Shown here: one piece after another, positions 11,882 to 23,500 of the stretch
How positions within the stretch are numbered: the first letter of the stretch is position 1
How the letters are laid out: the number at the start of each line of letters is the position of its first letter
Source: Balanoglossus misakiensis
Taxonomy: Eukaryota; Hemichordata
DNA length: 64,000 nt
Direction: 5' to 3'
Assembly (NCBI GenBank): GCA_040954595.2
Contig: CM082597.2
Span: 3,100,001-3,164,000 of the forward strand
The notes under the pieces: generated by a model
Told to the model about the DNA's origin: nothing
The model's input: the letters and a program-made list of their open reading frames with translations, nothing else
Databases searched by the model: none
Translations under genes and position numbers: made by a program

Positions 11882-14800
11882 CACACAGAAAGAAAAAAAA
11901 CGTCTGTTGACAGTGCTACCACTGACCAATTTCGCAATCGAGACGAGATGAAAGAGTTCGTCATCCTGTCTTACCTCACACTGCCTGACACTGAGCAAAG
12001 AAAACTTACAAGAACTGTAGAAGGGCTGAATGTCATGATTTCCTGTAAGAAACAAAAGAAACGGCTGCTAAACAACAGGAAAGGTGAGGCCTATTTAGAA
12101 TTTAGGTTTCCAGCCTTTAATGTTTCTCTCGCCGGCTTGAACCGTGTACAGTATGTTTTTATGAAGCCAAGCGAGACTTGACTTGACAACCTGGTATTTT
12201 GCTGGTATGTGTAACATTCAAGGCTAGCCTTGTGTCTACCAGTTCTACCAAAAATGTCCTCAGGGGCAGTGAGTAGTAATGGCCAGTTTAGTGCGGGCCT
12301 CTGTGTAACGGTTTACTGTTGAGGTTTTAATTAACGCACGTGTGATCCGGGGCTACTTTGCATCAGTTCTTCTCAGACCTCACAACACCAAATCATGTGC
12401 AACAAGACTCGAATTCATGGTAAATTCGGAGAATGCTAACTTCCCTGCGGCAAAATTCTGACGACGTAACCGTTTATCTGTTGTATACGTAATTAACATT
12501 GCTGTCATATATTCGGACTATTTCCATATGGTTTAAATACACTGGCAGAATATAAAACAAAGTGCATGTATGCGATCGTGGAAGCATACACTGAAAAATC
12601 AATAATTGTGTACACTGTACTCAACTATTTTGACGTTTTACTGCCACTTCAAGCAGGGAAATTTATTACACCGTATTAAAGCTTAAAGTATCATGATGGC
12701 CTTACTGTTAACTTCACCATGTATCCTCGAAAATGTGAGCCTAGATGGTCATCTGCCGTGTGTGAGATTGTCCCCTTTCGTATGTGTGCTTGAGTGTTTT
12801 ACACCAAGAATCTTGATGTCGACAGAGAATGTGAATATGGTGATACACTGATTTCAGGCACGTGATGACTGTCCTTGTTTCTGGCAATGAGTTAGACGAG
12901 TTTCTAAATCTTTTAGAGCTCGTGGTAAAAGCTCAAATTTCTTCTGCAACTTCCGTTATGATGTGACCTTGCTATCAGACATTTAACAATTAGTCTACGA
13001 CAAACAACACAGTCACCAGCCCTTCGCGGAAAAGTCATCAGAGCTCGGTTTCCTGCTATTGTGTACGTGTGATATACTGCCTGTGGGCCATAGGCAGAAA
13101 TCGTGATCACGACCGTACCAAATTAACTCTGGCACAACTTCTGCAGTGTTGGCGTTGCTTGGTTACGTAATTGCCCGACGGGAATGTGGGCGTGCATACG
13201 CTGTCCACAAATTCAAACTACCCAAAAGCTTCCCTCGAACGAACGAGGGTGAACTAAAGTCGAAAAGGAAAAAAACATGCCATAATGTTGTCCATGCGGA
13301 ACCTGGCTGAACAGCTGTTGGGGGTCAGCAATTTGCACTCAGCGTCTGGTTTAACCATTTGCGATAGCTTTCATGAAACAACAGTCATATTATTTTTCAT
13401 TAAAACAGTAAAAGGCCACATTACAACGACAAAAACAGCTGAGAAGGACGATAGTGGGAAGAAGAAGCATGAACAAACGGACGTAGAGGACCCTAACGCC
13501 GGGAGTATGTACGTCCCTGTGCCGGGAGCAAGGCACGAACAATGGACTGGCATACTCGAGTCGCTGATTATCATTTCCGCCGCCAAGCAGTTCTGTTCGT
13601 ACATGTCAACCGTGTCCGGTGAGGACGCTCGACTACATAGTACGTCAGTTTTACCCATGCGTAGCATGATATTATGTTTCGTCATTATGGAGAACAAAAG
13701 ATTGGAAATGTCAATTTGCGAATGACTGCAAATATATTAGTTGGCATGGGTATCGCTGAACGGTGTTTTTATACATGTACATGTATACAGAAAAGTCGCG
13801 CATGTGCAGTTCAGACGACCCTCCCCTTTAAGATTTGTCTGCGTTTTTTCGACTACCTTAAGGTCAGGAGAGGTTGTGTAAGTGTTTGTCATTCATCTTT
13901 CAGAAAGAAAGCGTATTCTCAGTGAGTCGAGGCGAGTACCTCTCCACCCACCAGCTCACAAGGCGGGAACTTTTGAAGAAGCGAGACGTGTCGTCATCGT
14001 TCCCAAGAAAACTTATCAACAGTGGTGTACTGTTTTAGAGGCTGTGAGGACGGCCATCGAAGAAATGAAGAAGTACTTATCGTCTGCCAAAAGAAAAGGC
14101 ACGTGTTCTTCTCATATTAAGCATTATCTGTCTGTTTTGTAGTGCAGTTGACTTGTCTACGCGCGAATTGCATTATTTGTGATGGTTAGCAGATGTCGTT
14201 GGCAGAAATTTTCCTGGTATAAATACACACCCTGAAATAAACTTACAATTTTGACACCCGCCTCTTTTGTGTTTTGACCTCGCCCTTACAGGTCACGGAG
14301 CGGGTGAAGACGATCGTTCAAGCGGCACGAAATTCAAAACATTGCCGAAAACGATATACCATCAATGGTATCAGTCTGTAGAGAACTGGAATTTAGCGAT
14401 GACGCAACAGCAGACGGAAAACAATATGGCCGCCCTGTACATTCCGCCGGGTAGGCTGATAATATTCGTTATCTAAGATTTTTAACAAAAAGATATGCTA
14501 CCTACGGCAATATCATCGAAATGTTTGACGTATATTTCTAAGTTTGTGTATTTCGTAGCAAATAAATCCTTGCATACTCGAAAATAAATCAAAGGTAAAG
14601 AACTATCGTTGCATTTTTGTAGGTAACGACCAAAGTGTGAAGTCTGACCGACGAGATGTCAGAAAACCGACAGTTTTGCCGAAGAACGACACACGAGAAG
14701 AAATTGTGATACCCATTCCTCTGCCAATATGCCAAGAGTGGGAAACGCTGTTGAAAAACTGTAAAATAAATGTTCCGTCCAAGGCATCTATTTCAAGAAT

Positions 14801-15645
14801 TCAAGGTTGGTCACACACAGGAAAGAATGCACCAGACTCGTTTAATCAACACTGTTTGCAATTTTTCAATGTCGATATATAAACACAAAACTAAATTTTG
14901 TCTTACACCCTTTCTGACTGCCAGCCAAGAAGTTTACGTCCCTCGACAAGGCGGCGCGCAAACTCAACTTCAACGACCTAGCAAACGAGGAGTACGCGCA
15001 GAACAAACCGCCAGCATCCCAAGTGGACCCCACAGCTACTGACAGTCAACAGACGACAATGACAGTACCAGAGGCTGCATACAACGAGTGGCGGAAACTG
15101 CTAGATGCCTGGGATGTGATGGTGACGTCGCTGGGTTATCGACAGTGTCAGATGTCAGTTCCTAAATTTCCAGGTGAGGAACCTGTCGAAGGCCAACTTC
15201 CGCCATTAACGAATGGCTTCGTTTGTGCCTCATTGGTGGGTCCTGAATGAAGGGAGCCATCCATTCCCAGAGACATGAAATCTCATTGGCTAATCTATAT
15301 TACTATGACCAGGTGGTGTATTTCTTCCACGTATAAGAGCTCTAACCCAAAACATTTGAACAATAGCATCTGCCACAAAACATAATTGTTTCCAATCCAC
15401 TCTCTTTCTACCAAACCAGAAGTAGATGAAGGTCATGCCCACAGTGACGACCAATCAGAAATTGAATCAGAGGAGAAACTGAAGAAGATTATACTCTTAC
15501 CAAAGTCACTTCATGATCAGTGGTTTAAAGCACTGGATGCCTGGAATACAATGGCATCAACGCTGGGATATGGTGAAAATGTTATTTTCATCCAAAGATT
15601 AAACTGTAAGTGGCGCTCCTTGATAAACACATGTATGTATGTTTG

Positions 15646-15679
<34 letters not shown>

Positions 15680-18600
15680 TGTATGTATGTATGTATGTAT
15701 GTATGTATGTATGTATGTATGCACACTAATACGCACACATCGATTTCATCATTGTTCAATATTTGTAAATTTGTAATTATCTTTTTTCCTCTCCCTACTC
15801 AAATACCAGTGTGGAAGATGGTCGACACCGCATTTACTGCCAGAAGAAGACGTGTGTGCATGTCTTACATCGAAACTACTGATGACAATGAAAATTTCAT
15901 TAGTGCTCCTGAACTGGTAATGACAGACTGGCTCCAGTAAGTCATGCGATTTGATAAAAATGTTTTTTTTAATCTATGAATTCTCATCTCTTTTTATTAA
16001 AAGATGTGTAATGATACATGTATTGCAATTGAACAGGAAAGCCCACAGCGAGTGGTCGAACATACTGCAGAATGGACATGCCATGATGATGGCGCATGGA
16101 TATGAAGAATACAAAGCAAGCATGCGACAGCTTCTAGGTGAGAAGGAATTACAAGAATATAGTTCTATACCAACCTGACCGACCTAAGTCATTCAAACTC
16201 CATTCTGTCGCCGCCATTTTAACTCAGTAGAGTGATGTAACCAAGGAAATATCTCCTGGAAATGAATGCAGATCAGAAAGTCTCTTTGTCTCCCTTGGTT
16301 CATTGAAGAATACCACATGGAACCAATTTTGACGATCACTCTTCACATGTTATTACAGAATTCAAAGACCACGTGTACGGCTACCAGGGAGGAGGGACAT
16401 CAAATAAGCCACCAACAGAGGTGGAAAGGGTTTATCTGCAGTGGGTGAAACTGAGAGATTCCTGGAACTCAATGGTCACAGCAGTGGGTCACACGACACT
16501 GATTGCCTCTATCCCTAGTCTGCAAGGTGAGGTTGGTTCTCACGAGTTCTAATACAGTCACACCTATGTAAGTGGCCTCTTCTATGATGGAAACTTGTCT
16601 ACAGCCAATTTGTAAGCCCCTGTGTACTTTGCATGTGCACTAATGGACATGTCTGTAAAGAAATCCATAGTATCTTAGATGTTGTAGACATGCCTTAAGA
16701 AAACCTTCCCCATCTTAGTTATTTGACATCAAATGAAATTCTTTTTATCAGGACTACAGAAGAACTTCAAGCGGATAGCAAAGGACAGCTACGCGAGCGA
16801 GACAGACCCAGATGTACCTACAGAGAACGGTGACGACAGTGGACCTGTAATGACCCTAGTGCCTGTGAATATGTACCAAATGTGGGACACAGAATTGGAG
16901 AGTTGGAGTCTGAAGGTCATGCGACTTGGTGATGAGTTCTTGAAGCAACCCACGTTACCCAGTCAAGTTATGAAAGGTGCTTATTCTATATAGCCATACT
17001 GGGGAGAATGGGTTAGCGATGGGGGTTCGTGGTGGTGGTGGTGGTGGTGGTGGTACAATGAAAGGTTATCACAAATTATTTCACCAAACATAAAATGTAT
17101 TTCTCTACTACACAGAAATCCTTCGCCAGCAAGAGGTAGACGACCAGAAGATCAATTCCAAGAATGCAGATGTAACTATCGATAACACCCTCCTCATTCC
17201 CAGGACAAACCACCACATATGGTCCAAAGTGTTGGATGATTGGAACGAGATGATGGCTGATCTTGACTACGTTTCTTACATGTCCAAACCTGAAGATACT
17301 TCAGGTAAATCGCAAGGATGGCGTACTACAAACAATCTTTAGACCATGTTTAATTAGATCTATTAACGGCCGCCGAATCTGATTTTTATTCTACCATCAC
17401 ATGCATTTTTGTCCTGAGATAAAGTGCACAGAAGTATTGAGTGTGAGTGACGTGACTTCTACCAATTACTGTTGTGAGTTTTCTTAAAGCAAAAGCTCGT
17501 TGGTTTAGTTTTGCACTTTGAATTTGAATGGCATACTTCATCCCATATCTTCAGACTTTAATTGTGTTATTCTATCTTTCAAATTACAGAAAGATGCACT
17601 TTTTCCAACGCACGCCAATATGACCACAGAACTTTGCGATACCTGAAGATGGGGTCAAAGACACCTCTGCCAGAAAACAAGACCTACCACGACAAGTGGG
17701 CGTGGGTTCTAGACGCGTTGGGTTTGATAGTGTCACTCAAACAGCGAGAGAGGTGTATTAAGTTTATACCTGAGATTCAAGGTACAGTCGCTATGTTGTC
17801 TCACTTGAGCTAGGCTACGCTTTATCATCATGGTAGTTACTACAGATCAAACCATGTTCATATCCCAATCTAATATTGTCGTTTATGAGACTGTTTGGTA
17901 TTTTTGGCGTAGCATGCAAGACATCACTTGGGTTAGGCTACGCTTTAAAATCATGGTAGTTACTACAGATCAAACCATGTTCATATCCCGATCTAATATC
18001 GTTTATGAGGCTGTTTGTGGTATTTTTGGCGTAGCATGCAATACATCAAGTAAATTACAATCCATAATTGCGTTGAGCAAGCCATGAGAAGTGGTTACGT
18101 AAGCATCGTCTGTGAGGACAATGAATGACATCACAGAATGAATGATGTAAATGTATTCATTTGTTTAACAGCTGTCAATCGCAAAGTCATCCCCAGGTTA
18201 CCAATCACGTTTGGGAAGAGGGGATCCAAACCTGGCATGTTCGTACATCCATGCGGCGTCATCATCAACAATCACGGCAAAATGGTCATCTGCGATAAGG
18301 ACAACAACCGGATACAAGTCATGGACCGCCGAGGCCTGTCAAAAGTGACGGCGCAGTTCAAGAAGTTCCTGAGACCGTTCATGCCCTACGACATTGCGGA
18401 GAGTCCCGACGGGAAGTACTTCATCACTGACATCAGCAACAATCAAATCGTCGTCTGCAATGAATACGACCAGGTGCTGAGAATATTCGGCAACAAGGAG
18501 GGTCTCGTCCCGCGGGGTATAATAGTGACGCCGCTCGGCCAGGTGCTGGTAACCGATGTCCAAGAAGGGAGGTCGTGCATTCGCAAGTACACCCTGGACG

Positions 18601-18995
18601 GCCGCCATCTTGGGGAGTTCGCCACTTACTCCGCCAACCGAGGCCAGATTCAGTATCCTTGCTCGCTTACCGTCAACAGCAAGGGTCATGTCGTCGTCCC
18701 TGGCAACGGACGCTCGGTCATTCAGACCTACGAGAGCAACGGCAAGCTGAAGTCGACCTTCAGCACAGCCAGCGCAGTGGTGACGCCGTACGGCATCGAC
18801 GTCGACGAGGAGGACAACATCTATGTCTGCGACTTCTGGAACGACAGACTTGTCAAGTACACCAGCACTGGACACTTCCTGTACACCATTGGGCAGGGTC
18901 AGCTCAAGGGACCAATGGGAGTGGCTGTTGTTAATCCCTTCGTCATCGCCGTCACTGAGCACCAAAGTCACCACGTGGTTGTCCTGAATTTGTAG
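10890..18995 (+). CDS. W-x6-W exon-repeat array fused to NHL beta-propeller (unrecognised family)
   Basis: Exon model: 10890-11145, 11889-12083, 13409-13618, 13904-14098, 14292-14450, 14623-14805, 14925-15173, 15420-15605, 15810-15936, 16037-16137, 16359-16526, 16752-16976, 17116-17304, 17590-17781, 18172-18995. The model is 3459 nt, 1152 residues, with no internal stop. All introns are phase 1 except the one after 15936 (phase 2). ATG 10890 has a good context (ACAATGG); in-frame ATG 10860 is the alternative. Exon 1 is basic with SPR/TPK/SPT motifs. Exons 2-14 carry twelve copies of a helix-like repeat. The last exon carries six NHL repeats. There is no RING, B-box or transmembrane segment, so it is not a canonical TRIM-NHL ligase. 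NHL propellers usually bind RNA or protein; the function here is unknown. Exon 4 uses a GC donor. Extra exons within the 1.3-kb intron 12084-13408 cannot be excluded. Confidence 0.82.
11803..11878. repeat. (TC)38 microsatellite directly before a splice acceptor
   Basis: About 38 TC units on the plus strand, followed by ATACACACAG and the start of exon 2 of the NHL gene at 11889. The tract therefore sits exactly where the polypyrimidine tract of that acceptor should be. Its length is likely to vary between alleles. Confidence 0.9.
12084..13408. other. 1.3-kb intron 2 of the NHL-repeat gene
   Basis: It lies between donor GTGAGG at 12084 and an acceptor ending CAG at 13408. I found no further exon with the W-x6-W core or matching phase-1 borders in either of the other frames. 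An alternative acceptor for exon 3 at 13438 would also keep phase 1 and shorten the exon by ten codons. Confidence 0.55.
15629..15722. repeat. (GTAT)n microsatellite in an intron
   Basis: About 20 GTAT/TATG units, with a few interruptions at the left end, within the 15606-15809 intron of the NHL gene. An apparent open frame across it comes from the tetranucleotide repeat and is not an exon, because the donor at 15606 and acceptor at 15809 exclude it. Confidence 0.9.
17028..17054. repeat. (TGG)n microsatellite
   Basis: Nine or so TGG units in the intron between exons 12 and 13 of the NHL gene. It is noncoding by the exon model. Confidence 0.85.
17811..18050. repeat. 123-bp tandem duplication in an intron
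   Basis: Two head-to-tail copies, 17811-17933 and 17934-18050, both beginning TAGGCTACGCTTTA and both containing ACTACAGATCAAACCATG and TTTTTGGCGTAGCATGCA. They differ at scattered sites and small indels. The duplication lies in the last intron, just before the NHL exon, and does not contain a repeat exon. Confidence 0.9.
18172..18995 (+). other. NHL-repeat beta-propeller exon (six blades)
   Basis: The last exon of the NHL gene, 274 codons including TAG at 18993. Six NHL repeats can be read, each starting with a P-G/D-hydrophobic core: VHPCGVIINN, PFMPYDIAESPDG, VPRGIIVTPLGQ, YPCSLTVNSKG, TPYGIDVDEEDN and GPMGVAVVNP. The D-x-x-NNRI/Q-type turns CDKDNNRIQV, TDISNNQIVV and CDFWNDRLVK are clear. 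A six-bladed propeller of this size matches the NHL domain of TRIM2/3/71-type proteins. Domain boundary and exon boundary coincide, as expected for a mobile domain. Confidence 0.93.
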
Positions 18996-20291
18996 GTTGC
19001 ACGTTGGATGGTTCAGATGAGCAACTGACAGTTCAGATCTGCGTTACCAGGTGGTGAATATATAATAACCAATTAACCATCACACCACTGTCCGATGATT
19101 GATTGGTGTCTAGGCAAGGAGACAAAACTATGAGCACGAATTTATGGAGTACTTGATACTCAATAAACACATAATCAAGGATTATATACAAGATGAACAT
19201 CGATACCACAGTAGACCTGAATATTCATAAAATGAGCCATTTTCTTAACTCCTCGAGACACTGTGAGCTAGTTTATATTGGAGGACATTTTCATGTGACA
19301 CAGGATATACAGGTTTTGTTAAACTGTCCATTTATTAAGATTGACTTGTGTTACTTGACTGGCAACCTACGACTCGCGATATCTTACAAACTATTACTGA
19401 ACGTTCGTCAGCATGATACGATACGTGAGACATTTAGAATATTTGACTGCCAAGATTCCTGCATACCCTAGAAAAAAACTTTTAACAGCATGAGTTTTTA
19501 TAACGGTCAGCAATTACCAAGTGTTGTGTATAATCTATATTGCAAGCACTGCCCAAACTATGATACTAAGAGGTTGACATCCCCTCCCAACCCAAAGAAA
19601 TGATTAGGAGTTGTTGATACTCGCTTGTGTTTGTAATGTGTTTTTGTTTCTGTTTTATTGGTGTATTGATGCCTGGGGGCATGAATGTTCTCGCGAGTGG
19701 CAAAGTCATATGTTTGATTATCTTTCAATCGCACAAAGAGTGATTTCTTAATTCCAATATGTATATAAGAATTTTCATTATATGCTTGATCATACATTTT
19801 TCGTTTTTGGTGCAGCTAACATGCCGTTTGCGAGACTATGTGCTTTACTTTGGATGTTAGGTAAACAGGCAATGTATTTACACAATTTCAGCATTTCTAA
19901 TCAACTCGGAATATTTTTATGAAACTACGCTTTTCATCAGAGTACGGGTCGAAATCACTTCAAACCCTGATTTGCATACATTTACCTACACTACCGGTCT
20001 GACAAGATGCCAAAAGGTACATTTATAAACCACTTGTGAATGGACACATGTGCTTGACATTCCAACGTATAACATGATATGAAGTGATGATAAGACTTGG
20101 TTAAACAAAGAGAATAAATGAAAGGGTATGTAGTAAAAAAATGTGTATCAATACTATTCAGTTAATCTGTCCAAGACCTGACGCCACCAATTGATGGCAC
20201 GTACCACGCAAGTACATGTAAGTCTACAATGTCCAACTACATGTTCAATATTCAACAAATCACAAGCTCCAGATTTAAACTAAAATAGATA
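18996..20291. other. Intergenic 3' regions between converging genes
   Basis: The 3' UTR of the NHL gene with AATAAA at 19162, then noncoding DNA, then the 3' UTR of the minus-strand CNBD2-like gene. Open frames at 19193-19471 and 19558-19797 have no domain features. Confidence 0.6.
19162..19167 (+). terminator. Poly(A) signal of the NHL gene
   Basis: AATAAA, 167 nt past the TAG stop at 18995. It is the first canonical signal I see downstream. Confidence 0.6.
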
Positions 20292-20297
20292 TTTATT
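20292..20297 (-). terminator. Poly(A) signal of the CNBD2-like gene
   Basis: AATAAA on the minus strand (TTTATT on plus), about 240 nt beyond the stop codon at 20534-20536. Confidence 0.6.
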
Positions 20298-20533
20298 TGT
20301 CGAAGATAGTATACACAGTTGTCAATATACACATGGAAAAATAAGAAAGCTGTAAATTAACATGTAAATCAGTGGAAAAAACAGACTGTTTAATGCGGAA
20401 ACGCACGTTGTCTTCAATAGAGAGATCCAACCAAAATAGTTCCACATTTCCGAATACGTAAAAATATGTAAATACGACTTATTCTCAGTACACGATTCGT
20501 GAAGGGGAGAGTTCCCCGGATGTTCAGTGACCG

Positions 20534-23500
20534 CTACGTCATGATATTCAGCTGTTCCGTGACGATGGTGTGTAGAGTGTGTTTCTTATACAGCTGCCAA
20601 TTGACCAGGTCTTTTAGCCGTTCCTGTAGTGTCTCATGCAGAGGGTATGGATGTATTAAATTCTTCAGCTCATGTCTCCTGGATTCGGCGAAGTTGTCGT
20701 AGAAGAATTTCTTGTTGAGTAATAAACACTCAGCTCCTTTGCTAACCTAAAGTCATATAGAGTAAACACAGTTTATATATTTCGATGATTTTAGTGTTAT
20801 GGTATTATATACAGCATATAATACCGAGTACCACCACAAGAATGTAACTACAAAAAAAACCTACCAGACTAACCGACGGCTGAGGAAAATCAATCAGTTC
20901 TTGTTCATAACACAAGTTTGTCAACCCCTGTAAGAGACAAGGAAAGTTATTGCAGCAAGGATATATGTTTTAATACTTCTCTTCGTGTCTGTCTAAATCT
21001 ACTTGTATGTGTTTCAATGCCCTAAAGTGAAGTGTATTTATACAATTGGTCGTATATACTTACAAATACTTGACCGGGATGTAGAATTTCCAACTGAACG
21101 AACACCTCTTTCCGAGCATTGAACTCTTTCTACAAAGATAAATAATGGAAACTGGCTTTTAGAATTTGTATAAAATTTACTAAATTGTCCCACAATCAGA
21201 TCTTACAATTGTCTAGTTTTTAAAGGGTCGGACATGTTGTTAGAATTTCCCATGAAAATATTTGAGCTTTGGTAATAATCTTACCGATCGCGTCGTTCTC
21301 ATATTGGTTGATAGCGAATGAATGTCTGTCAGGTCAGACACTGACAATCGGCTAACATCGGACAGTGACGTATTCTCTTTCCGAAGATACTCGGTATCCG
21401 AGGGCCTTCTCAGTCGACCCCCTTCGGAAAAAATCGTGTTTTCTCGCCGGAAATGTTCCGTATCTGAGGGCCTCCTCTGTCGACCGCCTTCGGAAAGCAT
21501 CGTGTTTTCTCGCCGAATGTATTCAGTTATTGATTTTGTGTCCGGGGGCCTTCTAAGACCGCCTCGAAGCGCCATCATTGTGTGTTCCTTTCTCAGGTAT
21601 TCTGTCATCAATATTGAAGTGCCGCCATTTTTGTCTCGGCTAATCGACCTTCTGAAGTCCGACCTTGTCGACTCTGACCCGACATCGTGGCTGCTGATTG
21701 ACTGTCTGGTCACTGACCGCATGCTCGCGTTTGGACTGAAGATGTCAGGAAGGTGGAGGTTGTCAAGAGACGCTGGTGTTGACTTAGTGCGACGACGACG
21801 ACCATGGTCAACCTTGGCTCCTGTAATTTACGAGAAACATAAAACTAACTTTTCCATGTATGCATATATCGCTAAGTATACCAGGAACTTCGTACATTAA
21901 CACATGAGTGTAAGGTTACATACATACATGCATACACGCATTAATTCATAATAACATACACACATGCATTAATTCAGACAGACAGACAAACTTTTAGGAC
22001 ATCTTTACTTATGTTTGCTCCGTTCCTCGCGTAGTTATCGCCATCTTCCGTTGTTTTTGTTCGCCTGCTCCGTTTGATGTGAATATTCGGTATGGGCTTC
22101 ACGTCTTCTAGTTTCTTGATAACCTGACACGTACCCTGATATAACAGCAGACAACATGTATTGGTCAACATTTCACACAAATGATATTCGTCATAAAATT
22201 TCAGTTTATGACATGTTGGCGTAAAATTTCTGGAAATAATACTCACCGATTTAACGATATAAATCCACTCTGAACAGTTGCTGTCTTTGCAAATAACAGT
22301 ACCTCGTCTGAAAGTTTAAAAATACAGATAAACACATTATAAATATATGTAAGAGTATACATATATACTCGATTAAGATGCTACAAAATGAATGAATTAG
22401 ACAAAATAATTCGATCGATCAAGCAAGAGTTATTACAATGATGCTGTCACCAAAGCTGTAAAGTAGATCCCTACTATCAATCAAACGGTGTTAAACATAT
22501 CCTTGTCTTACTTATAATAGTGGAAAAGACACATTTCTGTTTCTTCCATCAGACGATCCACCGGCCAGTTCCTCACCAACGGAAGAGTTCTGTAAACGAT
22601 GAAAAATTTGATTATTATTAAACAACAGATGGGTGTACCAGTTCGTGCAAAGTTGCAACTAATTGTATTCCGTTAGCTCTTTAACTTAAAAATGGCAAAA
22701 ATCCGCCATCTTGAATTTATGACGACCATATCGCATTACAGCACTCACCTAAGTAGCAAAAACCTATTTAAGGTAGGGAGAATTGAGTACGAACCTTAGA
22801 TATGCAATGTGTGGTGGGTCTTTCCCGGGTTCTGAGCCTCTCATGAAAATGTCGTGAAAATCCTACCGATATATGAGCAATATAAAGACACATTTACATA
22901 TCGGTGTAAATAGACAGCGTAGTTTAAAACATCCTTTCCCGTGTTGTTACAAACAAATGATCGCGACAGTAAATTTCCGGTTTGCTTGACAATCCTGTCC
23001 ACCAACTGACCTCTGTGAGAAACCACTCGTTTGGCAACTAGTTAATGGACTAACTGTCAGTATTAGTTAGCTGCAATGGTTATTTCACTCATAACCACGA
23101 TATTGGTGTAGTGATTAATGATTTCATATCAATTTTAAATTAAAACTCACCTCCCGTCCAATGGATAACAACTCACAAAACGTGTCGCTAGTGACAGTCG
23201 CCGTTCTCTTCGAGTGGTGTATCAGCGCCAATTCCCCGAAACACGCCCCTCGACGCAGTATGTTGACGGTCCTGGAGAATGGCTCCTTGGTGACTGGGTC
23301 TGTTTCCATAATTGTTACTATGGCTACGCAGGATTTAAAGAAATACCATGATATAGTGTGAGAATTTATACTACTTGATCTCTTTCAAATAAAATTACCA
23401 GAACATGTTAACATTCCACGTGTACGCGAGCTAGGCAAAAGGCTTGAGACTAGTTCATATATACCTGAAAAAAATGAATATGGCGACCCACCTTGACCAG

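Larger units (their letters stand above)
11889..17781 (+). repeat. Twelve divergent exon-encoded W-x6-W protein repeats
   Basis: Each repeat sits late in its exon. The pattern is hydrophobics-P-xxx-Y-xx-W-xxx-L-xx-W-N-x-M, then often LGY, then a P..QG end at the splice site. Cores by exon: 3 ARHEQWTGILESLIIIS; 4 TYQQWCTVLEAVRTAI; 5 IYHQWYQSVENWNLAM; 6 ICQEWETLLKNCKINV; 7 AYNEWRKLLDAWDVMV; 8 LHDQWFKALDAWNTMA; 9/10 AHSEWSNILQNGHAMM; 11 VYLQWVKLRDSWNSMV; 12 MYQMWDTELESWSLKV; 13 NHHIWSKVLDDWNEMM; 14 TYHDKWAWVLDALGLIV. Exon 2 is a degenerate copy without Trp. The first Trp is kept in 11 of 12. The second, seven residues later, is kept in six, suggesting an amphipathic helix. The region before each core is variable and polar. 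I do not recognise this as ankyrin, TPR, spectrin or another named repeat. Confidence 0.8.

Noticed and set aside
15606-15809. Continuous reading frame through the (GTAT)n tract joining two NHL-gene exons
   Set aside because: The frame is open only because the tetranucleotide repeat lacks stops; a good donor (15606) and acceptor (15807-15809) remove it and keep phase.
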